A stretch of 64,000 nucleotides of DNA from an uncultured Collinsella sp. (GCA_902496945.1 CABVDE010000004.1:1-64000); one strand, 5' to 3'. Positions 1 to 8,853 are shown, counted from the first letter of the stretch. A program made the numbers and translations. Notes: generated from the letters alone by a model not told the origin.

Positions 1-15
1 AGTTCCGCACGCAAA

Positions 16-38
16 GAAGGCCACTTAATGTGGCCTTC
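16..38. terminator. Palindromic hairpin, probable terminator
   Basis: GAAGGCCAC and GTGGCCTTC form a 9-bp stem around a 5-nt TTAAT loop. It probably ends a gene lying left of the window or the minus-strand gat operon. Positions 70-104, between it and the gatB stop, are C/G-rich with a short GCCCC/GGGGC pairing and hold no gene. Confidence 0.5.
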
Positions 39-104
39 GTCTTGCGCAGGACTGTTTGAAATTTTGAGGAAGCACCCGCCCCGCCGGGGCTCCCGGGTTC
101 CCGC

Positions 105-1781
105 TTACGAGAGTGACGTTCTCAGCAACTCGTTGAAGAGTTTCGGGTTACCCTTGCCGCGGCTCGCCTTCATGCACTGGCCCACCAAAAAGCCGATGAC
201 CTTCTGGTTGCCGTCGCGGTACTGCTGCGCCTGCTCGGCACAGTTTGCCAGCACCTCGTCCACAATCGGCTGCAGCGCGCCAGCATCGCTCACCTGGCGC
301 ATACCGCGCTCGTCGACGATCTTGTTGGGGTCGTCGCCGGTCTGGGCCATGGCCTCAAAGACCTCGTGCGCCTGGTTGGAGCTGATGGCATCGGTCGCCA
401 GCAACTTGGCAAGCGCGGCCACCTGAGCCGGCGCAATGCCGGACTCGGCAAGCGACACGCCCGCGCCCTTAAGGTAGGCGATCATCTCGTTGACCAGCAG
501 GTTTACGACCGTCTGGGCCTCCTTGCCAGCCATGCCGGCAGCGGCGGCCTCAAAGAACTCGGCAAACTCGGGGTCGCCGGCGATCTGCTCGGCGTCGGCG
601 GCCTTAATGCCAAAGTCGGCCTCAAAGCGGGCGCGCTTGGCATCGGGCAGCTCGGGAATCTCGCTACGGCAGCGGTCGATGAACTCGTCGTCCAGATCGA
701 ACGGCGCCAGATCGGGATCGGGGAACAGACGATAGTCGTCGGCCGTCTCCTTCACACGCATGACCACGGTGCGCTTGCGGCTGGGCTCCCAGTGACGGGT
801 CTCCTGGTAGATGATGCCGCCCTCCTCGAGCACCTCGGCCTGACGACAGATCTCGTAGGCAAGGCCGTCGTGCAGGCTCTTAAACGAGTTGAGGTTCTTG
901 AGCTCGGTCTTGGTACCCAGCTTGGTCTCGCCGCGGCGGCGCAGCGACACGTTGCCGTCGCAGCGCATGGAACCCTTCTCCATGGAGCAGTCGGAGATGC
1001 CCAGCGTCACAAAGATGCGACGGAGCTTCTCCATAAACAGGCGCGCCTCCTCGGGCGTGCGCAGGTCGGGCTCGGTGACGAGCTCGATGAGCGGCGTGCC
1101 GCAGCGGTTGTAGTCGACGAGCGACTCGGCCGCGGCAGTAATGCGGCCCTCGGCGCCACCCACGTGCACCATCTTGGCGGCGTCCTCCTCCATGTGGATG
1201 CGCAGAATGCGGATGGGCACCGTGTAGGAACCGTCCTCGCGACGCTCGGGCATCTGCAGGTTGGATGCATCGTAGCTGGCCAGGTGGCCGGCGCGCTGGT
1301 TGCCCTCGCGCATGGTCGACGTCATGGACGTGGACAGGCCCTCGGCATTGGCCGAAGCGCTCGCCAGGCTCTGGGCCTCGGCCTCGCCAAACGCGCAATC
1401 GGGGCGCTCGGCGGCGCCGCGACCGGTCACGTCCAAATCCAGGTGGCCGTACATGGCAAAGGCGACCGGCCCCTGCGTGGTCTGGAAGTTCTTAGCCATA
1501 TCGGGATAGAAGTAGTGCTTGCGGTAGAACATCGAGTGGCGCTGGATCTCGCAGTTGGTGGCGAGACCGGCCTTGACGATGCTCTCGATGGCGCGCTTGT
1601 TGGGCACCGGCAGAGCGCCAGGCAGGCCCAGGCACACCGGGCACACGTTGGTGTTGGGCTCGTCATCGTGACTGAGCTTGCAGTTGCAGAACATCTTGGT
1701 ATCGAGTGCGGTGAGCTCGGTATGGATCTCCAGGCCGATTACGGCCTCCCAATCCTGCAGGACCTCGGAAAGCTCCTTCAT
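105..1781 (-). CDS. gatB: Asp-tRNA(Asn)/Glu-tRNA(Gln) amidotransferase subunit B
   Basis: GatB (558 aa) activates glutamate or aspartate mischarged on tRNA(Gln)/tRNA(Asn) with ATP and passes it ammonia released by GatA. The N-terminal AVIGLEIHTEL signature and a CxC...CPVC zinc-binding set (residues about 32-50) mark the GatB kinase-like domain. The helical and YqeY-like tRNA-binding tail fills roughly residues 300-558. The start codon overlaps the gatA stop by one base (TAATG), so translation is coupled. Order on the minus strand is gatC-gatA-gatB. Length and motifs are normal for an active enzyme. Confidence 0.97.
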   Translation of the reverse strand: MKELSEVLQDWEAVIGLEIHTELTALDTKMFCNCKLSHDDEPNTNVCPVCLGLPGALPVPNKRAIESIVKAGLATNCEIQRHSMFYRKHYFYPDMAKNFQTTQGPVAFAMYGHLDLDVTGRGAAERPDCAFGEAEAQSLASASANAEGLSTSMTSTMREGNQRAGHLASYDASNLQMPERREDGSYTVPIRILRIHMEEDAAKMVHVGGAEGRITAAAESLVDYNRCGTPLIELVTEPDLRTPEEARLFMEKLRRIFVTLGISDCSMEKGSMRCDGNVSLRRRGETKLGTKTELKNLNSFKSLHDGLAYEICRQAEVLEEGGIIYQETRHWEPSRKRTVVMRVKETADDYRLFPDPDLAPFDLDDEFIDRCRSEIPELPDAKRARFEADFGIKAADAEQIAGDPEFAEFFEAAAAGMAGKEAQTVVNLLVNEMIAYLKGAGVSLAESGIAPAQVAALAKLLATDAISSNQAHEVFEAMAQTGDDPNKIVDERGMRQVSDAGALQPIVDEVLANCAEQAQQYRDGNQKVIGFLVGQCMKASRGKGNPKLFNELLRTSLS

Positions 1782-3295
1782 TACAGCTCGCCTCCCTTCC
1801 CGGCAAAATCGGGCGCGACGGAAAGCGCGGGCGCACCCGTGGCGGCATCGGCAAAGCCGCGCTCCAGGGCGCGGGCAAACGTGAGCAGCTGACGGTCCTT
1901 AAAGGCAGGTCCCACCAGCTGGGCAGAAACGGGCAGCTTGCTGTCCTCGCCCAGGCCCAGCGGCACCGAGATGCCGCCGTTGCCGCAAATGTTGAGCGAA
2001 ATGGTGTACAGGTCCGACAGGTACATCTGCGTGGGGTCGCTGATCTCGCCAAACTTAAAGGCCGTGCGCGGCGAGGCGGGCATGAGGATGGTGTCCACCT
2101 TGGCATACGCGGCGTCGTAGTCCTGCGTGATGAGCGTGCGGGCCTTCTGCGCGGCGTAGTAGTACTTGTCGTACACGCCCGAGCTCAGCAGGTAGGCGCC
2201 GAGCATCTGACGGCGCTTGGCCTCGGCACCAAAGCCGTGGGCACGCGACAGCGAGCTCTGGTCGGACAGGTTGGCGCAACCCTCCTCCTGGTAGCCGTAG
2301 CGAATGCCGTCGAAGCGGGCCAGGTTGGAGAACGCCTCGGCCGGGCCGATGACGTAGTAGGCGGCGATGGCGGCATCCAGGTGCGGCAGGTCGACCTCGA
2401 CCAGCTCGGCGCCCTGGTTCTGCAGCTCCTGGGCGGCGCGCTGAACAGCGGCCTTGACCTCGGGCGTCAGGCCCTCGGCCTCCATAAACGCGGGGATGAT
2501 GCCCACGCGCTTGCCCTCGATGCTGTCGTTGAGGTGCTCGGTAAAGTCAACGGCGCAGTCCTGACTGGTGCAGTCGTACGGATCGTGGCCCGCGCCGGTG
2601 AGCGCGTTCATGGCCAGCGCGACGTCCTCGACCGTGCGACCGAAGGGGCCCATCTGGTCGAGCGACGAACCAAAGGCTACCACGCCGTAGCGGCTCACGG
2701 CGCCGTACGTGGGCTTAAGGCCCACCACGCCGCAGAGCGCCGCCGGCTGGCGGATGGAGCCGCCGGTGTCCGAGCCCAGCGAGAGCGCGACCTCGCCCGC
2801 GGCGACGGCGGCAGCGGAGCCACCCGAGGAACCGCCGGGCACGCGCTCGGTATCCCAAGGGTTGTTGGTACGGTGGAAGGCCGAGCTCTCGGTAGAGCTG
2901 CCAAAGGCGAACTCGTCCATGTTGGCCTTGCCCATGGGCAGGCAGCCGGCGTCGAGCATGCGCTGGACGCAGGTGGCGGTGTAGACGCTCTGGTGGTTCT
3001 CGAGCATGCGGGAAGCGCAGGTAGTGCGCGTACCCACGAGGTTCATGTTGTCCTTGATGGCCAGCGGCACGCCTGCAAGCGGGGGCAGCGGCTTTCCGGC
3101 GGCACGGTCGGCGTCCACGCGCGCGGCGGCCTCAAGCGCGAGCTCGGGCGACACCTGCAGGAATGCCTGAACCCCGCCCTCGCGTGCCTCGATGGCGGCA
3201 AGGGAGGCTTGGGCCACCTCGGTAGCGGTAAAGTCGCCGGCGGCAACACCCGCGGCGATCTGGGCGGCGGTAAGGGAATCGAAGCTCTGCGCCAT
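1781..3295 (-). CDS. gatA: Asp-tRNA(Asn)/Glu-tRNA(Gln) amidotransferase subunit A
   Basis: GatA (504 aa) is the glutaminase subunit of GatCAB. It releases ammonia from glutamine for transamidation of mischarged tRNA. The amidase-signature catalytic triad is visible: Lys81 in LAIKDNMN, cis-Ser156 in PGGSSGGSAAA, and nucleophile Ser180 in SDTGGSIRQPA. The spacing matches characterised bacterial GatA enzymes. It overlaps the gatC stop and the gatB start by one base on each side (TAATG), a tightly coupled three-gene operon. Confidence 0.97.
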   Translation of the reverse strand: MAQSFDSLTAAQIAAGVAAGDFTATEVAQASLAAIEAREGGVQAFLQVSPELALEAAARVDADRAAGKPLPPLAGVPLAIKDNMNLVGTRTTCASRMLENHQSVYTATCVQRMLDAGCLPMGKANMDEFAFGSSTESSAFHRTNNPWDTERVPGGSSGGSAAAVAAGEVALSLGSDTGGSIRQPAALCGVVGLKPTYGAVSRYGVVAFGSSLDQMGPFGRTVEDVALAMNALTGAGHDPYDCTSQDCAVDFTEHLNDSIEGKRVGIIPAFMEAEGLTPEVKAAVQRAAQELQNQGAELVEVDLPHLDAAIAAYYVIGPAEAFSNLARFDGIRYGYQEEGCANLSDQSSLSRAHGFGAEAKRRQMLGAYLLSSGVYDKYYYAAQKARTLITQDYDAAYAKVDTILMPASPRTAFKFGEISDPTQMYLSDLYTISLNICGNGGISVPLGLGEDSKLPVSAQLVGPAFKDRQLLTFARALERGFADAATGAPALSVAPDFAGKGGEL

Positions 3296-3624
3296 TACTC
3301 GCTCTCCCCCTCTCCCAAAATGGACGGCACGCGGAAGTAGCGGTCGCGCGCGCTGCCGGCGTTTTCCAGCGCAACGTCGAGCGGCAGGTCTCGCTCGGGC
3401 TCGCGCAGGTCGTCGCCCATCACGTTGGACAGGCTTCCGATGGGATGGAACGTGGGCTCCACGTCGGGCAAGTCATATTGCAAGACGGGCTCGAGCATCT
3501 GGACGGCGTCGTTCATGTAGGACGTCATCTGGGTGAGCTCGTCATCGGTCAGTGCGATCTTTGCGTACTCGGCGATGCCGCGCACGTCTTTCTCGCTGAG
3601 TGCCATAGGCGCTCCCTTCCGCAT
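3295..3624 (-). CDS. gatC: Asp-tRNA(Asn)/Glu-tRNA(Gln) amidotransferase subunit C
   Basis: Small GatC subunit (109 aa) that wraps around GatA and GatB and stabilises the complex. The N-terminal pattern MALSEKDVRGIAEYAKIAL followed by a YMNDAVQMLEPV helix is typical of the family. ATG at 3609 (MALSEKD) is a possible alternative start, because GGAAGGGAGC lies just upstream of it and the first codons would then be leader. It is the first gene of gatCAB and the only one with a free upstream region. Confidence 0.93.
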   Translation of the reverse strand: MRKGAPMALSEKDVRGIAEYAKIALTDDELTQMTSYMNDAVQMLEPVLQYDLPDVEPTFHPIGSLSNVMGDDLREPERDLPLDVALENAGSARDRYFRVPSILGEGESE

Positions 3625-3641
3625 AACAGTTAAACCGTTCT

Positions 3642-3647
3642 AGTATA
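3642..3647 (-). promoter_or_regulatory. Candidate -10 box of the gatCAB promoter
   Basis: Reading the minus strand, TATACT lies about 18 bases upstream of the annotated gatC start. No good -35 hexamer was found at 16-18 bases. It is the only visible promoter element before the operon. Confidence 0.35.
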
Positions 3648-3711
3648 CAAGGCAACGCCGGCTTGGAGCAGGCGCTTTACCCAAATGCAGCGAAAACGTA
3701 ACGAGGACGGC

Positions 3712-3746
3712 ACCACCACAAAGGGGACAGTCCCCTTTGTGGTGGT
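3712..3746. repeat. Dispersed 35-bp palindrome, class 'CCACCACAAAGGGG', copy 1
   Basis: A nearly perfect dyad: ACCACCACAAAGGGGAC pairs with GTCCCCTTTGTGGTGGT around one central base. It lies between gatC and the stop codon of the HAD gene. Decayed relatives occur at 4681 and 6279, and a shorter relative at 45379. As RNA it would be a strong hairpin without a clear T-tract. Confidence 0.75.
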
Positions 3747-3765
3747 TCTGCTCTGACGCACAGCG

Positions 3766-4587
3766 CTACAGTAGGTGCTCCTCGATAAAGATCGCGACGC
3801 CGTCTTTGTCGTTACCCGCGGTCACAAAGTCGGCGGCGGCGCGGGTGGCGTTGCTGCCGTTTGCCATGGCCACGCCCACGCCGGCGTCGGCCACCATGCA
3901 GGTGTCGTTATCCGCATCGCCAAACACGCAGATGTTCTGGAGCCCCATATTGTTGAGCTCCGCCACGCGCACAAGGCCGCGCGTCTTGGACACGCGCGGA
4001 TCCATGAACTCGTAGAGGCGCTGCGTGGTTTGCAGGGCCGCCGCCTTGACGGTGTCGCCGGCAAACGTCGATGCTCGCTCGATGACCTGCGGCATCATCT
4101 CGGGCGCCATGGTGAACATCACCTTGGGCTGGGGCTCGCGCAAGAACTCGTCGAAATCGACCACCTTGTAGGGCACGCCATCGACGCGCGACAGGTGTTC
4201 GACACACGCATTGCTCTCGGGCACGTAAAGCACGCCGTCCCGGGGACAGACGGGCGTTGCCGGCAGGTCCGCCATGTGCTCGCAGATGCGCGCGATAGTC
4301 TCGCCGGGTAGCGGGTAGCTCAGCTCGTTAATGCCGTGCGCGCGGTCGATGACCTCGGCGCCACCACAGCCCACCATCACGTCCACCAGGCCGTCGATGC
4401 CCCAGAGCTCGTACATGGCCTCGGTCGCCTGGGCGTCACGCCCGGTGCACAGGCCAAACAGCACGCCGCGCTCGCGCAGGGCGCGGATCGCCGCCACGGT
4501 GCGCGGGGACACCGCGTGCCCGCTCGTGAGCAGCGTGCCGTCGATGTCGCAGAACACGGCTTTGATGTGGCTGAAGGTGGTGTCCAT
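3766..4587 (-). CDS. HAD-superfamily (Cof-like) phosphatase
   Basis: 273-aa cytoplasmic phosphohydrolase of the HAD subfamily IIB (Cof) type, probably acting on sugar phosphates or similar small metabolites. Motif I CDIDGTLLTSG near residue 15 carries the nucleophilic Asp and the acid/base Asp. The Thr in LCTGRD is motif II. Lys in SKTRGLV and motif IV FGDADNDTCMVADAGVGVAMANG are near the C-terminus, and the cap domain lies between. ATG 4587 is chosen because AGAAAGG precedes it; a longer in-frame extension has no start support and would run into the next gene's territory. No partner gene suggests a specific substrate. Confidence 0.85.
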   Translation of the reverse strand: MDTTFSHIKAVFCDIDGTLLTSGHAVSPRTVAAIRALRERGVLFGLCTGRDAQATEAMYELWGIDGLVDVMVGCGGAEVIDRAHGINELSYPLPGETIARICEHMADLPATPVCPRDGVLYVPESNACVEHLSRVDGVPYKVVDFDEFLREPQPKVMFTMAPEMMPQVIERASTFAGDTVKAAALQTTQRLYEFMDPRVSKTRGLVRVAELNNMGLQNICVFGDADNDTCMVADAGVGVAMANGSNATRAAADFVTAGNDKDGVAIFIEEHLL

Positions 4588-4680
4588 GGGGGCCTTTCTG
4601 GGTAGCGTGTCGGTGCTGAACGTGGTCGGAAACGGCGTACATGGTATACCAAGGCGCAGGCGCGGCCCGTCAAAGCAAAA

Positions 4681-4715
4681 ACCACCACAAAGACGCCTGT
4701 CCCCCTTGTGGTGGC
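4681..4715. repeat. Dispersed palindrome 'CCACCACAAAG', copy 2 (degenerate)
   Basis: ACCACCACAAAG and CTTGTGGTGG flank a mismatched centre. It is a decayed version of the palindrome at 3712-3746, lying upstream of the HAD gene start. Confidence 0.55.
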
Positions 4716-4762
4716 CGGACTCGCAGAGGAGCCGGACTCGCAAGATGGCCTGGCCGGAGCGC

Positions 4763-4827
4763 AAACCATCACAACATTCGACGTTTTTCGGCAAAATCGC
4801 GATTTTCGCTGAATGTTGTGATGGTTT
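4763..4827 (-). terminator. Long hairpin at the 3' end of the MFS gene
   Basis: Perfect 17-bp arms (4763-4779 and 4811-4827, AAACCATCACAACATTC and its complement) surround an inner AAAATCGCGATTTT dyad. The right arm ends at the stop codon of the MFS gene, so it would form at the 3' end of that transcript. It could be a terminator or a dispersed repeat. Confidence 0.6.
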
Positions 4828-6107
4828 TAGCTCCTTGCGCCGCGATCCAAACGCTTGCGGCCAAACAGCAGCAGCGCCGCTGGAACCGCCGTCACGACCA
4901 AGCCCGCACCAACGAGCGTCTGCTGCACGCCAAATGTCGTCGCCAGCCAGGGGGCAATCGCCAACGGGACCACGCCGGCGAACATATTGCCAAAGCCCAT
5001 GACCGAGTTGACGCGACCGAGTAGCTCGAGTGGAGCCGTCGTTTGCACGATGGTGTTGTGGAGCGGATTGACGACACCCCAGGCAACGCCCAGAGCAATC
5101 TGGCCGATGAGAGCCACACCCACGTACGGCGTTCCCACGTAGAGCAGGCTTCCCAGGCCCACGGACATGAGCGCCACAAGCAGCGTTTTGAGGCTGACGA
5201 AGCGCGGCGGCAAGCGGAGCGCGAGTACGGCGCCCAGCACCGCGCCCACACCGCAGGCCGACGAGAGCCAGCCCATCCACTCGACGCCAACATGCAAAAC
5301 GTCGCGGTAGAAGAACGACTCCAGCGGATCGAAGGCGCCATAGCCAAAGTTCGAAAGAAAGATGATGCAGAAAAGTAATGCGAGGACGCTGTTGGTGAAG
5401 ACCGTCTTGATGCTGGTCGCGAAGGTGGTGCGGGTGGATGTGCTGGGGTTGGAACTTTGGCCCGCACGCTTCCCTTCCTCCGCCGAATCGGCATCCGCAT
5501 GCCCAACGACGTGTTCTTCCTGCGGCTTAAATCCCCAACCGGCGATGAACGCAAGCACGGTAAAGAGCATCATGAGCACGAACACCGCGCGCGACGATGC
5601 GGCCGCCGCGACAAAGCCGCCCAGTGTGGGGCCGACGATAATGCTCACGTTGGAGAACATGGTGATGGTGGAGTTGATGTCTTTGAGCTCGACGGGGTCG
5701 TCGGTGAGATACGCCGGATAGGACGTGGCGACGGGCTGGGCGAACCCCATCACAAAACCCAAGAGCGCCGCGCCGGCAAGGACTGTTCCGGTCGCGTCGC
5801 CAAAGGCGATGATTGCCGCACCCGTTGCCAGCGTGCCGATGATACTCAGCAAGAAATGGTGGCGCGGACCCCATGCGTCAAGCGCGGCGCCGCCCGCAAA
5901 AGACCCCAAGATTACGAAGATGTTCATAAAGAGGACGGCCAGTGACGTCGCGACGACCGAAGCGCCGTCCGCATAGGTGAGCGTCCCGATAACGCCGATA
6001 AAGTAGCTGGTCTGGAAGCCGGTGTAGATAAGAAAGCGCATCGCCACCAGGCACTTGGCCTGCGTAGGCAGCGATGATTGGGTTTTTGAAAATAGAGATG
6101 TAGACAT
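4827..6107 (-). CDS. MFS transporter, drug-efflux-like
   Basis: 426-aa integral membrane protein of the major facilitator superfamily. About twelve hydrophobic segments are visible. Segment 4-5 contains FVMGFAQPVATSYPAYLTDD, and a hydrophilic central loop (roughly residues 200-225, rich in Asp, Glu, Ser and Thr) separates two six-helix halves. The second half contains VVNPLHNTIVQT. The start ATG at 6107 is preceded by AGGGAGC; an earlier in-frame codon at 6146 lacks such a site. Substrate is unknown. It stands alone between two palindromic repeats, so context does not help. The gene ends in the hairpin at 4763-4827. Confidence 0.82.
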   Translation of the reverse strand: MSTSLFSKTQSSLPTQAKCLVAMRFLIYTGFQTSYFIGVIGTLTYADGASVVATSLAVLFMNIFVILGSFAGGAALDAWGPRHHFLLSIIGTLATGAAIIAFGDATGTVLAGAALLGFVMGFAQPVATSYPAYLTDDPVELKDINSTITMFSNVSIIVGPTLGGFVAAAASSRAVFVLMMLFTVLAFIAGWGFKPQEEHVVGHADADSAEEGKRAGQSSNPSTSTRTTFATSIKTVFTNSVLALLFCIIFLSNFGYGAFDPLESFFYRDVLHVGVEWMGWLSSACGVGAVLGAVLALRLPPRFVSLKTLLVALMSVGLGSLLYVGTPYVGVALIGQIALGVAWGVVNPLHNTIVQTTAPLELLGRVNSVMGFGNMFAGVVPLAIAPWLATTFGVQQTLVGAGLVVTAVPAALLLFGRKRLDRGARS

Positions 6108-6278
6108 GGGGGCTCCCTGTTGCATACGAATACGGGCAGCGGGCATTGACCGCCGACCATCGACTCAATCTATCCGCATGAAGCGTTAAGGACGCATCGA
6201 ACCCCTGCTCTCCGTTTTTGCCAGCACGAACTACTTGGTAGATTTTAAGGCATGTCCCAAGAGTCTACCAAAGAAAAA

Positions 6279-6311
6279 ACCACCGCAAAGGGTCAGGCAC
6301 CTATGTGGTGG
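6279..6311. repeat. Dispersed palindrome, copy 3 (degenerate)
   Basis: ACCACCGCAAAGGG and ATGTGGTGG frame a decayed centre containing TCAGGCACC. It is the same class as 3712-3746. It lies in the gap between the MFS gene and moaC-mobB, where no other gene is seen. Confidence 0.5.
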
Positions 6312-6355
6312 AAATGACGTTTGACCAGATAAAACCTGTCATGGCAGCGCAGCGA

Positions 6356-6454
6356 GCCGGTTCCAAGTGCCCCAGGTCGCCCCGAAAGAGGAGCGACGCG
6401 TACTTTGGTACGCGAGCGACGGCTTGAGGGCGAGATGGAGTGCTTGGGGCCGGC
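6356..6454. repeat. Approx. 100-bp multi-stem structured element, copy 1
   Basis: An outer stem pairs GCCGGTTCCAAGTGCCC with GAGTGCTTGGGGCCGGC. Inside it, TCGCCC pairs with GGGCGA and GCGTAC pairs with GTACGC around a TTTG loop. The purine-rich stretch GAAAGAGGAG and CGAC stay unpaired. A second copy at 8950-9049 keeps the fold with changed stem sequence. This copy starts 7 bases past the mobB-domain stop codon. It may be a terminator, a repeat or a structured RNA. Confidence 0.65.
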
Positions 6455-6460
6455 GCAGCG

Positions 6461-7747
6461 TCAAGCCTGAAGGTGGTCTTGGATAAGGTCGCAGATGGCT
6501 CGGGCGTCGTTGATGTTGATGGCTCGGGTCGCGAAGCCGGCGTCGAAGGCCTGGCGCGCCAGGGCCTCGTTGCAGGCGAGCGCCAGCGTGCGGCCGTCGA
6601 CCAGGTCGAGCGAACTCTTGCCGCGCAGGCGATCGACGCCGGAGCGCGCGACCACGATGTTGTCGAAGCCCTCGGTCTTGTAGCCCTCGATGATCACTAC
6701 GTCGACGTCGTTGTAGCGCGACAGCAGCTCGCGCGCAGGCATCTCGTCCTCCTCGCGCGTGTCGGCGTACTCCGCCCAGCGCGTGGCGCAAATGAGGCCC
6801 ACGTGCTTGGAACCGGCCTGGTGATGGCGCCAGGTGTCCTTAGCGGGCACGTCGATATCAAAACCATGATGCCCGTGATGTTTGAGCGAACCCACGCGCA
6901 GGCCACGGCGGGTGAGCTCGGCGATGACCTTCTCGACGAGCGTAGTCTTGCCTGAGTTTTGGTAGCCGATAAACGCGATCGCGGGGGCGACGGCGGCAAC
7001 AGGCGCGGCATCGGGCGCGGCACGCTCGGCGTCCGCAGCCTCAACAGCAGCGACCTGATGCTCTGCACGGTCCCACATGCCCGAACGGCCGCCCTCCTTG
7101 TGCAGCAGACGCACGTCGACGATCTCCATGCCGCGATCGACGGCCTTGCACATGTCGTAGATGGTCAGGCACGCGGCGCTCGCGCCGGTCAGCGCCTCCA
7201 TCTCAATGCCGGTCTTGCCCGTCACGCCGGCCGTGACCAGCACATGAAAACCGACCTGCCCGTCCGCGCGCGCCGGTGCCCAGCCCTCGGGCACATCCTC
7301 GGCCGGCGTTCCCGCCGGCGCAATGGGCTCGATATCACACTTGCTCTTGGTAATGAGCAGCGGATGGCACATGGGAATAATGTCGCTCGTGCGCTTGATG
7401 GCCATGATGCCCGCCACGCGCGCGCAGGCGAGCACGTCGCCCTTTTTCGCGCGGTCCTGCAGCACCATTGCCTGCGTCTCGGGATGCATGAGGATGGTGC
7501 CCTCGGCAATGGCGATGCGATGTGTCTCGGCCTTGTCGGATACGTCGACCATGCGTACCTCGCCCTTGGCGTTTACGTGCGTCAGCTCGTCGCGGCGGGC
7601 GTCACGAGTGGGCTCGGCGACCGCGTCAACAGGCGTCGCTGCACCCTGCTCGGACGCGGCGTCTTTGCTGGCTGCCACGGCTTTATGGGCAGACGTCGCG
7701 GCCCTGCGAGCGGCCTTAGTAGCATCGGCGTACCTGCTCTTGGCCAT
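6461..7747 (-). CDS. Fused cyclic pyranopterin monophosphate synthase (MoaC) - MobB GTPase
   Basis: A 428-aa two-domain protein of molybdenum cofactor synthesis. After a basic, alanine-rich leader (residues 1-60), the MoaC domain (about 65-225) has the MVDVSDKAETHR opening, the MCHPL motif and ALTGASAACLTIYDMCKAVD. It converts the MoaA product to cyclic pyranopterin monophosphate. After an Ala-rich linker, the MobB domain (about 260-428) has the P-loop GYQNSGKTTLVEKV, SLKHHGHHGFDID and VIIEGYKTEG, and probably binds GTP for guanine dinucleotide attachment. ATG 7747 is preceded by GGAGGATGATC, which is the end of moaA, leaving a 4-base gap. Confidence 0.93.
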   Translation of the reverse strand: MAKSRYADATKAARRAATSAHKAVAASKDAASEQGAATPVDAVAEPTRDARRDELTHVNAKGEVRMVDVSDKAETHRIAIAEGTILMHPETQAMVLQDRAKKGDVLACARVAGIMAIKRTSDIIPMCHPLLITKSKCDIEPIAPAGTPAEDVPEGWAPARADGQVGFHVLVTAGVTGKTGIEMEALTGASAACLTIYDMCKAVDRGMEIVDVRLLHKEGGRSGMWDRAEHQVAAVEAADAERAAPDAAPVAAVAPAIAFIGYQNSGKTTLVEKVIAELTRRGLRVGSLKHHGHHGFDIDVPAKDTWRHHQAGSKHVGLICATRWAEYADTREEDEMPARELLSRYNDVDVVIIEGYKTEGFDNIVVARSGVDRLRGKSSLDLVDGRTLALACNEALARQAFDAGFATRAININDARAICDLIQDHLQA

Positions 7748-7751
7748 ATGA

Positions 7752-8807
7752 TCATCCTCCGATTTGGGACATAAATCGTTGCGTGCCCTCAATTATCGCG
7801 TGTTCCTGCGGTTTGTGGGCCACGGCATCGCGCCAAATCGAAAGTACCCGCATATCATCACCGCGGCGCAGCGCCTCGCGCACCGAATACTCGGCATCGC
7901 TGAACAAGCACGGGCGCACGTTGCCGTCGGCCGTCAGGCGCAGACGGTTGCAGCTCGCACAAAAATGGTTGGACATGGCACTGATAAAGCCGACCGTACC
8001 CGCCGCGCCCGGGAAGCGCCAGTAGCGCGCAGGGCCCGCGCCGGCAGGGGCATCGGTGGTGTCAAGCGGCTCAAGCTCGCCCAAGCCAGCCGCGACGGCA
8101 CCGGCATTGATACGCGCCCGCAGCTCGTCACTCGGCACGGTATCGCTCGCGTCCCACAGCTCAGGATTGAGCGAAGGCGCATGCGGGTCCACGGCGCAAT
8201 GCGAGCTCGTGCGCTCATCGCCGATGGGCATGTATTCGATAAAGCGCAGGTGAATGGGGCGGTCGACGGTCAGACGCGCGAGAGCCGCCACGTCTTGGTT
8301 GAGCCGGCGCACGGCAACGCAGTTAACCTTGACCGGACCAAAGCCCCAAGTCAGTGCCGCGTCGATACCGGCCATGGTCTGCTCGAGCCGGCCCTGGCGT
8401 GTGATCTTTCCAAACAACGTGGGATCGAGTGTGTCGAGCGAAATGTTGACGCGGTCGAGTCCCGCGTCTTTAAGCTGCGGTGCCAACTGGGGCAGTAAGG
8501 CACCGTTGGTGGTGAGCGAGATGTCCTCGATCTGCGGAATTGCGCGGATGTCACGAATGAGCGGGATGATACGGCGGCTGACCAGCGGCTCGCCGCCCGT
8601 AAGGCGCACGCGGCGAATGCCCTCTCCCGCTACTAGACGCACAAAGCGAGCGATTTCCTCGGCGCTGAGCAGCTCGGCGTGCGCACGCGGTGCCACGCCG
8701 TCGGCGGGCATGCAGTAGATGCAACGGAAATTGCACTTGTCGGTCACGGCGATGCGCAGGTAGTTGATGTCACGGCCAAAACCGTCATGTTGCACACTCT
8801 CGTCCAC
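7752..8807 (-). CDS. moaA: GTP 3',8-cyclase, radical SAM enzyme MoaA
   Basis: MoaA (351 aa) carries out the first step of molybdenum cofactor synthesis, rearranging GTP to 3',8-cyclo-GTP. The radical-SAM cluster is Cys25, Cys29 and Cys32 in CNFRCIYC, with the SAM-binding LTGGEPL next. The C-terminal second [4Fe-4S] site is CASCNRLRL plus a later Cys in VRPCLF. The protein ends in Gly-Gly, the conserved tail needed in MoaA. Its last codons (ATC GGA GGA TGA) form the ribosome binding site of the moaC-mobB fusion, so the two are an operon. Confidence 0.96.
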   Translation of the reverse strand: MDESVQHDGFGRDINYLRIAVTDKCNFRCIYCMPADGVAPRAHAELLSAEEIARFVRLVAGEGIRRVRLTGGEPLVSRRIIPLIRDIRAIPQIEDISLTTNGALLPQLAPQLKDAGLDRVNISLDTLDPTLFGKITRQGRLEQTMAGIDAALTWGFGPVKVNCVAVRRLNQDVAALARLTVDRPIHLRFIEYMPIGDERTSSHCAVDPHAPSLNPELWDASDTVPSDELRARINAGAVAAGLGELEPLDTTDAPAGAGPARYWRFPGAAGTVGFISAMSNHFCASCNRLRLTADGNVRPCLFSDAEYSVREALRRGDDMRVLSIWRDAVAHKPQEHAIIEGTQRFMSQIGG

Positions 8808-8847
8808 GCAGTCCTCCCCTCGCGCGGCGATTTATTCTTCGGGAAAT

Positions 8848-8853
8848 ATAATA
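8848..8853 (-). promoter_or_regulatory. Candidate -10 box of the moaA operon
   Basis: TATTAT on the minus strand, about 40 bases upstream of the moaA start, after an unusual GGGGGG run. No clear -35 is seen. I looked for and did not find the conserved architecture of a Moco riboswitch in 8808-8949. Confidence 0.3.
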
